The notes: generated by a model from the sequence alone, not told the origin. A stretch of DNA of 64,000 bases from an uncultured Clostridia bacterium (GCA_944378105.1 CALWGC010000033.1:19032-83031); one strand, 5' to 3'. Shown: positions 44,886-53,665, counted from the stretch's first letter. Made by a program: numbers and translations.

Positions 44886-44925
44886 ATCACAGGCTGCCGG
44901 CTTGGCCGGCGGCCTGTTGCTTTGA
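44886..44925 (+). terminator. GC-rich hairpin after the first MATE gene
   Basis: CAGGC-GCCGGC pairs with GCCGGC-GCCTG around a 3-nt loop, with a weak TTGCTTTG tail. May be a partial terminator between the two pumps; a TATAAT at ~45015 could restart transcription. Confidence 0.5.
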
Positions 44926-45066
44926 GGTGAAAAGTGAACAAAAAATAAAGAGAAAAACTGTTCAAAATCTACAGAAAAACCGGCAGGAATGCTTGTCAAG
45001 CCACCCAAAACGGACTATAATGGGTAGCGTTGAATCAGGGAGAGAAGAAAAAAGGAGATGGGCAAA

Positions 45067-46446
45067 GTGAGACATGGAACAGCCATGACAGAAGGAAACA
45101 TGGTGCAGCAAATTGTGCTGTTTACCATCCCACTGTTGTTGGGCAATATTTTACAGCAGTTGTATAACACGGCGGACGTGGTGGTTGTGGGAAAATTTGT
45201 CAGCAGCGCGGCATTGGCGGCCGTTGGGTCCTCTTCTCCGATTATCAATATGTTAGTAGGCTTTTTTATGGGCGTATCCACCGGGGCCAGCGCCATCATT
45301 TCCCAATTTTTTGGGGCGGGCGACATGCGCAAGATGCGCCATGCGGTCCATACAACGCTGTTTATCACCATTGTGATTGGGATTTTTTCCACCTTTTTTG
45401 GCGTGTTGGCGTCGCCGACGATTTTGCGGTTGATGCAAACGCCGCAGGATGTGTTGCAAGAAGCCGTTGTTTATTTGCGGATTTACTTTTTGGGCATTAG
45501 TGCGTTGATGGTTTATAACATGGGCTCGGCCATTTTGCGGGCCGTAGGCGATTCCAGACGGCCGCTTTATTTTTTGGTGGTAACATCGGTGATCAATGTG
45601 GTGCTGGATGTGGTGTTTGTGGTGGTATTCCGGCTGGGGATTGCTGGGGTGGCCTGGGCGACGTTGATTGCCCAGGTGGTTTCGGCGGTCCTGGTGATGG
45701 TGGTGCTTTATCGCAGCCACGAGATGTTTGGGCTGCATCTGAAGGGCATTCGCTATGACGGGCCGATGGTGGGCCGCATTTTGCAGGTGGGGCTACCCAG
45801 TGGGTTTCAGCAGAGTGTAACGGCCATCTCCAATGTATTGGTGCAGTATTATGTCAATGGCTTTGGTACGGCCGTCATTGCCGGCTTTAGCGCCTATTTA
45901 AAAATTGATACCTTTTTGTTGATGCCAATGCAAAGCATCAGCTTGGCCGTGGTGACTTTTGTTGGTCAAAACGTGGGGGCTGGTAACATAGCCAGGGCCA
46001 AAAAAGGCGTGACGGTGTCGGCCATTATGGGATTGATTACGAACACAGCCTGCTGTGTGGGTCTTTGGTTTTTCGGATATAAAGTGCTTGGGATTTTCTC
46101 CAGTGATGCCGATGTATTGGCCTATGGGACGGAAATCATGAAAATTATGTTGCCCCTTTATTTCTTGCTTGGCCTTACGCTGATTTATGCCGGGGCCATG
46201 CGTGGCTTTGGCGAGGCCATGCCGCCCATGATTGCCATGACAGGGTCCTTTGTGGTGCTGAGACAGGTGTTCTTGTTCATCGGTACTCGTGTGTTCTCGT
46301 CCATGGATGTCATCATTTTTGGCTATCCAGTCACTTGGTTTGCCTCTTTTGTCACCCTCTACGGATATTACCGGCTGGGACACTGGGAAAAGAAGCACTT
46401 TTGGGCAAAAGAATGTAGCATGCAACAAAACACATCGGCACAATGA
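45067..46446 (+). CDS. MATE-family efflux pump, copy 2
   Basis: 459 residues, 12 membrane helices. Same family and architecture as the preceding pump (LFTIPLLLGNILQQLYNTADVVVVGKF, SSPIINMLVGFFMGVSTGASAII, GSAILRAVGDSRRPLYFL). Start GTG 45067 has AAGGAG 9 bp upstream; ATG 45058 overlaps that site. C-terminal tail is longer and polar. Substrate unknown. Confidence 0.9.
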   Translation: MRHGTAMTEGNMVQQIVLFTIPLLLGNILQQLYNTADVVVVGKFVSSAALAAVGSSSPIINMLVGFFMGVSTGASAIISQFFGAGDMRKMRHAVHTTLFITIVIGIFSTFFGVLASPTILRLMQTPQDVLQEAVVYLRIYFLGISALMVYNMGSAILRAVGDSRRPLYFLVVTSVINVVLDVVFVVVFRLGIAGVAWATLIAQVVSAVLVMVVLYRSHEMFGLHLKGIRYDGPMVGRILQVGLPSGFQQSVTAISNVLVQYYVNGFGTAVIAGFSAYLKIDTFLLMPMQSISLAVVTFVGQNVGAGNIARAKKGVTVSAIMGLITNTACCVGLWFFGYKVLGIFSSDADVLAYGTEIMKIMLPLYFLLGLTLIYAGAMRGFGEAMPPMIAMTGSFVVLRQVFLFIGTRVFSSMDVIIFGYPVTWFASFVTLYGYYRLGHWEKKHFWAKECSMQQNTSAQ

Positions 46447-46499
46447 ACGAAAGCAAAACTCTATAGCTGGTATATTTTTACGCACAATACAGATTTTCA

Positions 46500-46528
46500 T
46501 TGAAAAAAACCGGATTAGGAAGTATAAT
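46500..46528 (+). promoter_or_regulatory. Sigma-A promoter of the GldA-type dehydrogenase
   Basis: TTGAAA, exact 17-bp spacer, TATAAT. The predicted transcript has a ~150-nt leader that contains a hairpin with one bulge (GCAGACAGG / CCTGCTGC) and a T7 run at ~46577. Confidence 0.75.
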
Positions 46529-46685
46529 AAAGAGGAAATGCAGACAGGATGTACCTGCTGCAAGGACTGCTTCCCAAGGCCGGTTTTTTTCTATGGTCAG
46601 AGGACCTGACCAGTGGGAGGCGGTGGCCCTAGGCCAAAACGGTTCCGATTTTCGAAAAAGAAAAAGAAAAAGGAGTGTTGTGAAA

Positions 46686-47771
46686 ATGGACGTAACAAAT
46701 GTACTGTTTCCTGGTTATACGGTGGGATCTGGTTTAGAAACGTATGAAAAATTGGGTGAATTGTGCGCAAGATATGGTACAAAAGCGGTTGTGATTGGTG
46801 GCGAACGTGCACTGGCTGCCATCAAACCAGTGCTGACCGAAGCCGTAAAGGGCACCAACATCGAATTGGTTGGCTTTGAATGGTTTGGCGGCGTGGCTTC
46901 CTATGAAAACGGCGATCGTCTGCTGGGCTTGGATACCGTAAAAGAAGCAGATATGATCTTTGCCTGCGGCGGCGGGAAAGCCATCGATACCTGTAAATAT
47001 GTGGCTATGAAGGCAGAAAAACCATTCTTCACCTTCCCAACCATCGCAGCAACTTGTGCATCCACCACAGCCATTGCCGTTATGTATTATCCAAACGGCG
47101 TACAAAAAGACGTATTTGTGGCTCCAAGACCGGCCATCCATAACTTCATCAACCTGGATATCATCGCAAAAGCACCAGAAGTATATCTGTGGGCTGGTAT
47201 TGGCGATACATTGGCAAAATACACCGAAGTTCCTTTCTCGGCCAGAGGATTGGAATTGGCACATAAAGATGCACTGCCTGTGATCATGAGCCAGATGACC
47301 GGCGATCCTTTGCTGAAATATGGTACCAAAGCAATGGAAGATGTGAAAAACAACCGTTCTTCCTTTGAATTGGAACAAGCAGTTTTGGCTGTTGTATTGA
47401 CCAGTGGTCTTGTTTCCTATCTGATCGATATCAACCTCAATAGCGGTATGGCCCATGCATTGTTCTATGGCATGACCGTTTTGCCTCAGATTGAAGAAAG
47501 ACATCTCCATGGCGAAGTCGTATCCTATGGCGTGCTGTGTATGCTGATGATGGACAAACAGATGGATAAACTGGCTGAAATTTATAAATTCATGAAATCC
47601 ATCGGCTTGCCAACCAAACTGGCCGACATGGAAGTGACCGTAGACGAATTGGATCCTGTACTGGATAGTGCTGTCACCAAGTATGACATCGAAGTTGGTC
47701 CTTATAAGATCACCAAAGAAATGATGCGTCAGGCAATCCTGGATTTGGAAGAATACAACAAAACACACTGA
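46686..47771 (+). CDS. GldA-type iron-containing alcohol/glycerol dehydrogenase
   Basis: 361 residues from ATG 46686 (AAGGAG 10 bp upstream). NAD site FACGGGKAIDTCKYVA, PTIAATCASTTAIAVMYYPNGV, and metal ligands in DTLAKYTE, GMAHALFYGM and RHLHGEVVSYG, the GldA pattern. Substrate could be glycerol, hydroxyacetone or another short polyol or aldehyde; not fixed by sequence. Codon use is strongly biased (CCA, GCA, AAA, GAA), like mglB and agcS, implying high expression. Followed by a strong terminator. Confidence 0.9.
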   Translation: MDVTNVLFPGYTVGSGLETYEKLGELCARYGTKAVVIGGERALAAIKPVLTEAVKGTNIELVGFEWFGGVASYENGDRLLGLDTVKEADMIFACGGGKAIDTCKYVAMKAEKPFFTFPTIAATCASTTAIAVMYYPNGVQKDVFVAPRPAIHNFINLDIIAKAPEVYLWAGIGDTLAKYTEVPFSARGLELAHKDALPVIMSQMTGDPLLKYGTKAMEDVKNNRSSFELEQAVLAVVLTSGLVSYLIDINLNSGMAHALFYGMTVLPQIEERHLHGEVVSYGVLCMLMMDKQMDKLAEIYKFMKSIGLPTKLADMEVTVDELDPVLDSAVTKYDIEVGPYKITKEMMRQAILDLEEYNKTH

Positions 47772-47817
47772 GTTTGTGCAAAACTAACAAAATATTGCAC
47801 TGTATGAATTTTTATGC

Positions 47818-47853
47818 AGAGGTGGTTTCCGGTGGGGAAACCACCTCTTTTTT
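47818..47853 (+). terminator. Rho-independent terminator after the dehydrogenase
   Basis: 13-bp perfect stem AGAGGTGGTTTCC / GGAAACCACCTCT, 5-nt loop, then TTTTT. Confidence 0.92.
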
Positions 47854-48020
47854 GTTAGCATCGTATAATAATGGAAATAACTGTAAGTTAGTGCATCCAA
47901 AATACCATAAAAAATGGAAGTTAGTTTTTCATTTTATTGGATAATTTGTATAGAATTAAGGAGATATTGAAATGTTATTTTTTTTACAATTTGGAAGGTA
48001 ACAAATTGCACATAGGTTAG

Positions 48021-48051
48021 TTGACTCTATGTTTAGTATAGAGTTTACAAT
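48021..48051 (+). promoter_or_regulatory. MerR-type promoter upstream of agcS
   Basis: TTGACT and TACAAT are separated by 19 bp, too long for sigma-A alone, with a dyad CTCTAT / ATAGAG inside the spacer. This is the classic layout bound and untwisted by MerR-family activators. The same arrangement recurs at 50224-50254. Confidence 0.7.
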
Positions 48052-48185
48052 AATGCTATCAAATACAAAACCGGAAGAAGAACATGTGGCCACATGGGAA
48101 GAACTTTCTTTCTGTATTTGAATGCAATGATAATGTGTTACAACGTGTTACAAGGGGAGAGTTTTATTGCAGCTGTCGTGGTCTG

Positions 48186-48343
48186 ATGGCCAGGTGGAGA
48201 AACTGGTCATTGTGTGGTTGCGGCCTTCAGGTGGAGAAACTGATGGCACGCAGGCTTAGCAGTCAGGTAGAGAAACTGGGTGCTAGGAGCGACTAGGCCA
48301 GATGGCATGCAATCGGCTTTGCGACCGATAGGAGGCGCAAAGC
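48186..48343 (+). ncRNA. Structured leader RNA with three matching hairpins before agcS
   Basis: Three hairpins share a loop closed by CAG/CTG: GTGGAGAAA (48186-48210), GTGGAGAAA (about 48219-48249) and GTAGAGAAA (about 48256-48286). The stems differ in sequence but stay paired: ATGGCCAG/CTGGTCAT; GCGGCC-TCAG/CTGA-GGC.CGC; TAGCA-TCAG/CTGG-TGCTA. Copies 2 and 3 have a 1x1 mismatch at the same place. A fourth stem, GCTTTGCG / CGCAAAGC (48316-48343), holds GGAGG in its loop. The translated Shine-Dalgarno AAAGGGGAG follows. Probable cis-regulatory RNA; class not recognised. Confidence 0.55.
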
Positions 48344-48361
48344 AAGAAAGGGGAGAATCCA

Positions 48362-49900
48362 ATGTCCTACTATGAAGCGTTTGGTAATACCATCTACTGG
48401 TTAGATGATGTATTGTGGTCCAAACCGTTTATTATCTTCGTGCTTTTGATCGGCGCCTATTTCTTTTTGGGCTCCGGGTTATTCACCATCCGTCATTTTA
48501 AGCATATCATGAAATACACCTTTGGACAGGTTATTGGCAAAAAAGGCACCACGGAAACAGAAAGCAAAGAAGGTCAGGTATCGCCATTTGAAGCAGCATG
48601 TATCGCCATTGGCGGCTGCGTTGGTAGCGGTAACATTGCCGGTGTGGCTACGGCCATTGCAACGGGTGGCCCTGGGGCCGTGTTCTGGCTGGAAGTTTGG
48701 GCCTTCTTTGGCATGATGGTAAAATGCGTTGAAGTTTCCTTGGCTTGTCACTATCGTGGCAAAAACGAAAAAGGCGAATACTTCGGCGGTACCACATACA
48801 TGATGGAAAAAGGCTTTGGCAGACAGATGGGCCATATGAAAGGAGCCATGGTGGTGGCCGTCATCTTTGCCATCGGTTTCATCTGCCAGTTCTTGGGTGG
48901 TTCCCAAGCATATTCCATTTCTGAAGTGCTGAACCGGTCCTTTGGTGTGGACATGTTTGGTGTTACTGTGGCTTACTCCATTATTTTGTATTATGTCATT
49001 TGGAAAGGAACCCCTCGTGTTGCAAAAGTAGCAACCAAATTGGTGCCTTTCATGTGCGTGGTATTCTTGCTGGGCGGCGTTATTTTGATTATTGCCAACA
49101 TCGCCAACGTACCACATATGATCTACTCCATTTTCCACGATGCATTTACCGGCACGGCAGCCGCCGGCGGTTTCGCAGGTGCCGCCGTACAACAGGCCAT
49201 CAGCAAAGGTCTGTCTCGTTCCATTAACTCCAACGAAGCCGGCCAAGGTTCTTCTCCATTGATCCATGGTTCTGCTCACACCATTCACCCCGTGAGAGAA
49301 GGTTTGTGGGGCGCCTTTGAAGTATTCACCGATACCATTATCGTTTGTACCATTACAGCTTTGGCTGTATTGTGCACAGGCACATGGCAAAACGGTTCCA
49401 CCGGGGCTACATTGACCATTGAAGCTTTCCATTCCGTATTTGGTCAAGGCGGCGAAATTTACATTGGCATTATGATGGCTCTGTTTGGGATCACCACTAC
49501 AGCAGGCTGGTTTACTTACTATATTGCTGTTATGAAATGGTTGTTCCGCAAACGCCCTGTGCTGAGAGACCGTCTTTGCTATCTGTTTAAATTTGTATTC
49601 CCAATTCCAAACTTGATTATTGTTTGGTCCGTTGTCAAAGGCGGTTACAGTGCAGACTTGTTCTGGGCCATTGTAGACGTATCGCTGTTGATTCCGGTAT
49701 TCTCCAACTTGCTGGCCATCTTCTTGCTGAGAAAGAAATTCTGGGAATTGTTGAAAGACTACAAAGCAAGATATATGGGCATTGGCAAAGTGGATCCAAA
49801 CTTCTATGTCTTCTATGAAGACGATCCGAAGGTATTTGCGCAGGAAGAAGCCTTCCGGGAAGAATTGCGTAAAATTGACAAAGCGGCGCAAAAAGCGTGA
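48362..49900 (+). CDS. Alanine/glycine:cation symporter (AgcS family)
   Basis: Sodium-coupled amino-acid importer. 512 residues, ~10 membrane helices, with the family signature GSGNIAGVATAIATGGPGAVFWLEVWAF, SINSNEAGQGSSPLIHGSAHT and GWFTYYIAVMKW. AAAGGGGAG lies 5 bp before ATG 48362. Codon use marks it as highly expressed. Expression is probably controlled by the MerR-type promoter and the structured leader. Substrate (alanine, glycine or other small amino acid) is inferred from family. Confidence 0.93.
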   Translation: MSYYEAFGNTIYWLDDVLWSKPFIIFVLLIGAYFFLGSGLFTIRHFKHIMKYTFGQVIGKKGTTETESKEGQVSPFEAACIAIGGCVGSGNIAGVATAIATGGPGAVFWLEVWAFFGMMVKCVEVSLACHYRGKNEKGEYFGGTTYMMEKGFGRQMGHMKGAMVVAVIFAIGFICQFLGGSQAYSISEVLNRSFGVDMFGVTVAYSIILYYVIWKGTPRVAKVATKLVPFMCVVFLLGGVILIIANIANVPHMIYSIFHDAFTGTAAAGGFAGAAVQQAISKGLSRSINSNEAGQGSSPLIHGSAHTIHPVREGLWGAFEVFTDTIIVCTITALAVLCTGTWQNGSTGATLTIEAFHSVFGQGGEIYIGIMMALFGITTTAGWFTYYIAVMKWLFRKRPVLRDRLCYLFKFVFPIPNLIIVWSVVKGGYSADLFWAIVDVSLLIPVFSNLLAIFLLRKKFWELLKDYKARYMGIGKVDPNFYVFYEDDPKVFAQEEAFREELRKIDKAAQKA

Positions 49901-49923
49901 CAAAATCGTCGGTTTTGCAAGAA

Positions 49924-49957
49924 AAAAAGACTGCTGTCAAAAGCTGGCAGTCTTTTT
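49924..49957 (+). terminator. Rho-independent terminator after agcS
   Basis: AAAAAGACTGC / GCAGTCTTTTT, 11-bp perfect stem, 12-nt loop. Confidence 0.9.
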
Positions 49958-50223
49958 GGACCGAAAAGACCACAAAAACTTGTGCAAAATATCGAAAACG
50001 GAATTTTGCTTTTCCAGGAAATGCCGGGGAAAAAGACAACAAAACCAGGGTGTTTTTATTTGTTTTGCCTAAATTGCAAAAAAATGCATGTTTTTGTATG
50101 GAAAACTTACGAAAAAAAGATAGCTGCGGCAAACTATTTTCGTGACATAGGATAGTTTTTGAGAGAAAAACAGCGTAGCATATTTTTGGCGTGGGTAAAA
50201 ATGGGGAAACCCCCTTCCGTTTC

Positions 50224-50254
50224 TTGACTCTATGTTAAGGAGAGAGTTTACAAT
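50224..50254 (+). promoter_or_regulatory. Second MerR-type promoter
   Basis: TTGACT, 19-bp spacer, TACAAT, with CTCT / AGAG dyad arms; first 13 bases (TTGACTCTATGTT) and the final AGTTTACAATAA are identical to the promoter at 48021. No gene follows: a hairpin ACCGGC / GCCGGT with a TTTTT tail (50268-50299) would stop the transcript after ~40 nt. Confidence 0.6.
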
Positions 50255-50638
50255 AAACATAAAGGAAACCGGCAAAATGCAAGAAAGCCGGTGGTTTTTG
50301 GCAGAACGTTGACAGCAGGAAGCCCAAGGAAAAAGGCTTGCTCTTTTTACAAAAAACGGTTTTTGATTTGGATGAGAGAATAGAGCCCAAAGCGGACGGG
50401 AGGATCTTTTGTCATTGTAAGACGGTTTCTATGGAAACGGCAGTGGATCCAAAAGCCAAAAACAAGCAAAACAAATTTGAGGAGGCAGCATACCGCGCAT
50501 AAGGGGAACAAGCGCGTTGCTGATAAAGGGTATTCTGGGGAGAATACCAAAAAAAGGGGTTGTCGGTCCAAAGCCGATAGCCCTTTCTTTTCGGAAACGG
50601 CGGGCCATGGCCTGAGCCGATGGAGGAAAGAGAAAAAC

Positions 50639-50723
50639 AAAAAGCACCAAGGCATTTTTACCGTTTCCAAAGAAAACACAGCATGTTGTTTTCTTCGGAA
50701 CCCAGATTGCCTTGGTGCTTTTT
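50639..50723 (-). terminator. Nested-hairpin terminator of the xdh-xpt operon
   Basis: Outer 16-bp perfect stem AAAAAGCACCAAGGCA / TGCCTTGGTGCTTTTT enclosing an inner AAAGAAAAC / GTTTTCTTT-like stem. The inner arms resemble the outer arms of repeat copies C and D, so it may be a remote family member. Confidence 0.75.
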
Positions 50724-50770
50724 CTATGCAACGCCCTAGCCAAAATTGGCGGTGGGGAAAAAGACTTTGT

Positions 50771-51358
50771 TTATTTTTCCATATGGCGGAATACAATGTC
50801 GCCGGTTTCGTCGTTCATGCTTTCCACAATGGCCAGCGATTCCAACTGGTATCCTTTGGCGCGGATCAGTTCGCCGCCATTTTGGAACCCTTTTTCCACG
50901 GCAATGCCAATGCCTTCCACGGTGGCCCCGGCCAAAGAAACCAGGTCCAGCAAGCCCAGCAGGGCACAGCCGTTGGCCAAAAAGTCGTCGATGATGAGCA
51001 CATGGTCCTCTTTGCTCAAAAATTTCTGGGAAACGATGACATCATACACCCGGTTGTGGGTGAAGGATTGCACTTTGGTGCAATAGTTGTTGCTGTCCAA
51101 ATTGATGCTCATGGATTTTTTGGCAAATACCAGCGGCACGCCAAATTCCCGAGCCACCAGGGCGGCAATGCCAATGCCACTGGCTTCGATGGTCAGCACT
51201 TTATTGATGGGCTTTCCGGCAAAAAGCCGTTTCCATTCTTTTGCCATTTCATCAATCAAAGGGATATCCATTTGGTGGTTGATGAAGCTATCCACTTTCA
51301 GCACATTTCCTTTGCGGATAATCCCGTCTTTTCGTATTCTTTCTTCCAACAGTTCCAT
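50771..51358 (-). CDS. xpt: Xanthine phosphoribosyltransferase
   Basis: Converts xanthine and PRPP to XMP. 195 residues with [39 protein letters not shown] and the PRPP loop [14 protein letters not shown]. Last gene of xdhB-xdhC-xdhA-xpt, 15 bp after xdhA. Unlike the usual Bacillus arrangement, no purine riboswitch lies before it; control would be at the operon promoter. Confidence 0.95.
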   Translation of the reverse strand: MELLEERIRKDGIIRKGNVLKVDSFINHQMDIPLIDEMAKEWKRLFAGKPINKVLTIEASGIGIAALVAREFGVPLVFAKKSMSINLDSNNYCTKVQSFTHNRVYDVIVSQKFLSKEDHVLIIDDFLANGCALLGLLDLVSLAGATVEGIGIAVEKGFQNGGELIRAKGYQLESLAIVESMNDETGDIVFRHMEK

Positions 51359-51373
51359 ACTGTCATCCTTTCC

Positions 51374-53665
51374 TTAGTGAGCGTTTTCTTTTGTGTTGAG
51401 CCGGCCCAGCACGATGTCTTCCGGCGTGATGGGTAATGTCCGAAAGCGCAGCCCAGTGGCGTGGTATACGGCGTCGGCAATGGCCGGCAGCGGCGTATTG
51501 ATGACCACTTCGCCGATGGACTTGGCGCCAAAGGGGCCGGTGGGTTCAAAGCTTGGAACGATGGCCACATCGATGCGGCCGCTATCCAGGCGGCTTGGGA
51601 TTTTGTATTGCATCAGGGAGTTTTCCATCATCCGTCCCTGGGGTGTATAGGTGATATTTTCAAACAAGGCCATGCCAATGCCTTGCAATAAGCCCCCTTC
51701 GGCCTGCACGCGGGCCAAATTGGGGTTTAATGGGGTACCGCAGTCCACGGCAGCAGAGTAATGAATGAGGGTACATTCGCCGGTTTGTAAATCCACTTCC
51801 ACCTCGGCGGCCCCCACCATAAATGGCGGTGGAGAAACGGGGGAAGAATGGGAATAGGTGGCTTCCAGGGCGATGTTGTTGCCGCACATGGAAGCGGTGG
51901 CAATGTCGGCCAAAGAAATGGACTGGTCGCCGCAGGAAACGGCTTTGCCGTCAAAGGTCACATCCTCTGCCGAAACGCCCAGTTTTTGAGCGCCCAGGGC
52001 ACAAATTTTCTCCCGCAAAGCCAAGGCACATTGCTCTGTGGCTTTCCCGGTGACATAGGCCGTGGAAGAAGCATAGGAGCCAGAGTCATAAGGCGAGGCG
52101 TCCGTATCGGCGCCCAGTACCACGATTTGGTCCATGGGGCAATCCAACACCTCGCAGGCCACCTGGGCCAGCGTGGTATCGCAGCCGGTGCCCATGTCGG
52201 CGGCGGCAATGCGCAGGGTATAAAATCCTTCGTCGTTCAGCTTCAGCGAAGCACTGCCTACGTCCACGCCGGAAATACCGCTGCCCTGCATGGCCATGCC
52301 CATGCCCAAGGCCCGGACTTTGCCGTTACCCATGTCTTTGACCGGGAATTTTTCATCCCAACCGCTCATCTCTTTGACCTTGTCCAGACAAGCTTCCAAG
52401 GTGGAGCTATTTAAGGTTTCGCCATAATAAGCAGGCATTTGGTCGCCTTCGTGGGGGATATTCTTTTTGCGGATTGCAAAGGGATCCATGTGAAGCAGAT
52501 CCGCCAGTTCGTTGACGGTGCTTTCCACGGCAAAGAGCCCTTGGGTGGCCCCATAGCCGCGATAGGCCCCGGCAGACATTTCGTTGGTATAAACCACGTC
52601 ATAATGGAAGCGGAAGGCTTCTGCTTTGCCATAAAGGGGGATGGACTTGTGGCCGGAAAGGCCTACCGTTGTTGGCCCATGTTCCCCATAGGCGCCGGTG
52701 TTGGAGAGGGTGTATAGGTCGATGGCTTTGACAATGCCCTCTTTGGTGGCGCCAAGGCGGACGGTGATTTCCATTTCGTGGCGGGGAGAAGAGGCAATCT
52801 GGCTTTCTTCTCGGCTAAAAATCAATTTGGAAGGCCGTTTTGTCTTCCAGGTGACAAAGGCCGGATATAATTCCGAAACGACCGTTTGCTTTGCGCCAAA
52901 GCCGCCGCCAATGCGGGGCTTGGTCACACGAACCATGGATTTGGGAATGCCCAAGGCCTTGGCCACAATTCGGCGGCAATGGAATACAATCTGGGTGGAG
53001 CTGATGATATGCAAGCGGCCGTAAGTGTCGATGGTGCAATAGGTGCGGAAGGTTTCCATCATGGCCTGCTGGCAGGCTTTGGTGTGATAAGTGCGCTCCA
53101 GCACAATGTCACAGGCAGAAAGGACGCCTTCCACATCGCCATAGCGATCGTCGCCGCAGGCGCAGAGGTTTCGCTTGTTGTCGGCGCCCACAGGGCAAAG
53201 GGCCTCCCAGTTGTCTTCGGGATGGACCAAAACGGGGTTGTCCTTGGCCGTATGAAAATCCAGTACCGCTTCCAGCACTTGGTAGTTTACTTTAATGAGT
53301 TTTAAGGCTTTGTCCACGGCCGCTTCCGTTTCCCCGGCCACAATGGCCACCACATCGCCCACAAAGCGGACATGGCGGTCTAACACCAGCCGGTCTTGGG
53401 GGCTTGGTTCGGGAAAGGTTTGTCCGGCACAGGTGAACCGGGGGCCGGCTTGGTCCACATCTTCAAAGGTGTAGATGGCCACAATGCCCGGCACTTTTTT
53501 GGCCGTTTCTGTCTGGATGGACTCCACCAGGGCATTGGCGTGGGGAGAACGAAGGAGCTTTACCACCAGGCAGTCTTTGGGGGCGATGTCATCCAGAAAC
53601 ACCGGCTGCCCCGTCACCAGCTGCATGGCGTCTAATTTTCGGATGGGTTGACTGACAGTTTTCAT
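51374..53665 (-). CDS. xdhA: Xanthine dehydrogenase-type molybdenum subunit
   Basis: 763 residues from ATG 53665 (AAAGGAG upstream). Molybdopterin-binding hydroxylase subunit: VTGQPVFLDDIAPKDCL at the start, KPRIGGGFGAKQ, GAYRGYGATQGLFAVES, and a C-terminal GAKSIGEVVINTPLPAIADAVY with the conserved Glu. Oxidises a purine or related N-heterocycle; xanthine/hypoxanthine is inferred from the adjacent xpt and xanthine permease. Overlaps xdhC by ATGA. Confidence 0.9.
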   Translation of the reverse strand: MKTVSQPIRKLDAMQLVTGQPVFLDDIAPKDCLVVKLLRSPHANALVESIQTETAKKVPGIVAIYTFEDVDQAGPRFTCAGQTFPEPSPQDRLVLDRHVRFVGDVVAIVAGETEAAVDKALKLIKVNYQVLEAVLDFHTAKDNPVLVHPEDNWEALCPVGADNKRNLCACGDDRYGDVEGVLSACDIVLERTYHTKACQQAMMETFRTYCTIDTYGRLHIISSTQIVFHCRRIVAKALGIPKSMVRVTKPRIGGGFGAKQTVVSELYPAFVTWKTKRPSKLIFSREESQIASSPRHEMEITVRLGATKEGIVKAIDLYTLSNTGAYGEHGPTTVGLSGHKSIPLYGKAEAFRFHYDVVYTNEMSAGAYRGYGATQGLFAVESTVNELADLLHMDPFAIRKKNIPHEGDQMPAYYGETLNSSTLEACLDKVKEMSGWDEKFPVKDMGNGKVRALGMGMAMQGSGISGVDVGSASLKLNDEGFYTLRIAAADMGTGCDTTLAQVACEVLDCPMDQIVVLGADTDASPYDSGSYASSTAYVTGKATEQCALALREKICALGAQKLGVSAEDVTFDGKAVSCGDQSISLADIATASMCGNNIALEATYSHSSPVSPPPFMVGAAEVEVDLQTGECTLIHYSAAVDCGTPLNPNLARVQAEGGLLQGIGMALFENITYTPQGRMMENSLMQYKIPSRLDSGRIDVAIVPSFEPTGPFGAKSIGEVVINTPLPAIADAVYHATGLRFRTLPITPEDIVLGRLNTKENAH

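Larger units (their letters stand above)
47772..48361. other. 590-bp gap: terminator, MerR-type promoter and structured agcS leader
   Basis: Contains the gldA terminator, a 19-bp-spacer promoter at 48021-48051, a 14-bp palindrome CATGTGGCCACATG (48083-48096), a direct repeat of GTGTTACAA with 10-bp period (48135-48153), and the hairpin array described separately. No protein-coding frame supported. Confidence 0.7.
49901..50770. other. 870-bp gap without a supported gene
   Basis: Contains the agcS terminator, a second MerR-type promoter followed at once by a terminator-like hairpin (50268-50299), and the nested hairpin that ends the xpt operon (50639-50723). An open frame on the plus strand from 50477 overlaps xpt antisense and is not believed. 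A stretch reading KRVADKGYSGENT near 50510 faintly recalls transposases, but there is no intact gene. Confidence 0.6.

Noticed and set aside
47985..48015. Sigma-54 promoter (GG..GC type) upstream of agcS
   Set aside because: GG to GC spacing is 9 or 13 rather than 10; the nearby 19-bp-spacer promoter is far better.
48186..48290. Three GTGGAGAAACTG-like repeats as a small CRISPR array
   Set aside because: Repeats are only ~15 nt, spacers are unequal, no cas genes are present, and each unit folds as part of a larger hairpin with paired variable flanks.
48060..48361. Glycine riboswitch upstream of agcS
   Set aside because: Context suggests it, but the conserved glycine aptamer core is not visible in either orientation; recorded as an unclassified structured leader.
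50430..50600. Transposase remnant (VADKGYSGENT-like)
   Set aside because: Only a dozen residues resemble DDE transposases, with no catalytic set, no terminal repeats and stops nearby; too weak to call.
51359..51373. Purine riboswitch before xpt
   Set aside because: xpt starts only 15 bp after xdhA; there is no room, and no aptamer core was found in the operon leader or before the xanthine permease.
50477..51436. 319-residue open frame on the plus strand
   Set aside because: It covers xpt on the other strand and its sequence lacks any family logic; the minus-strand xpt with its motifs is clearly the real gene.
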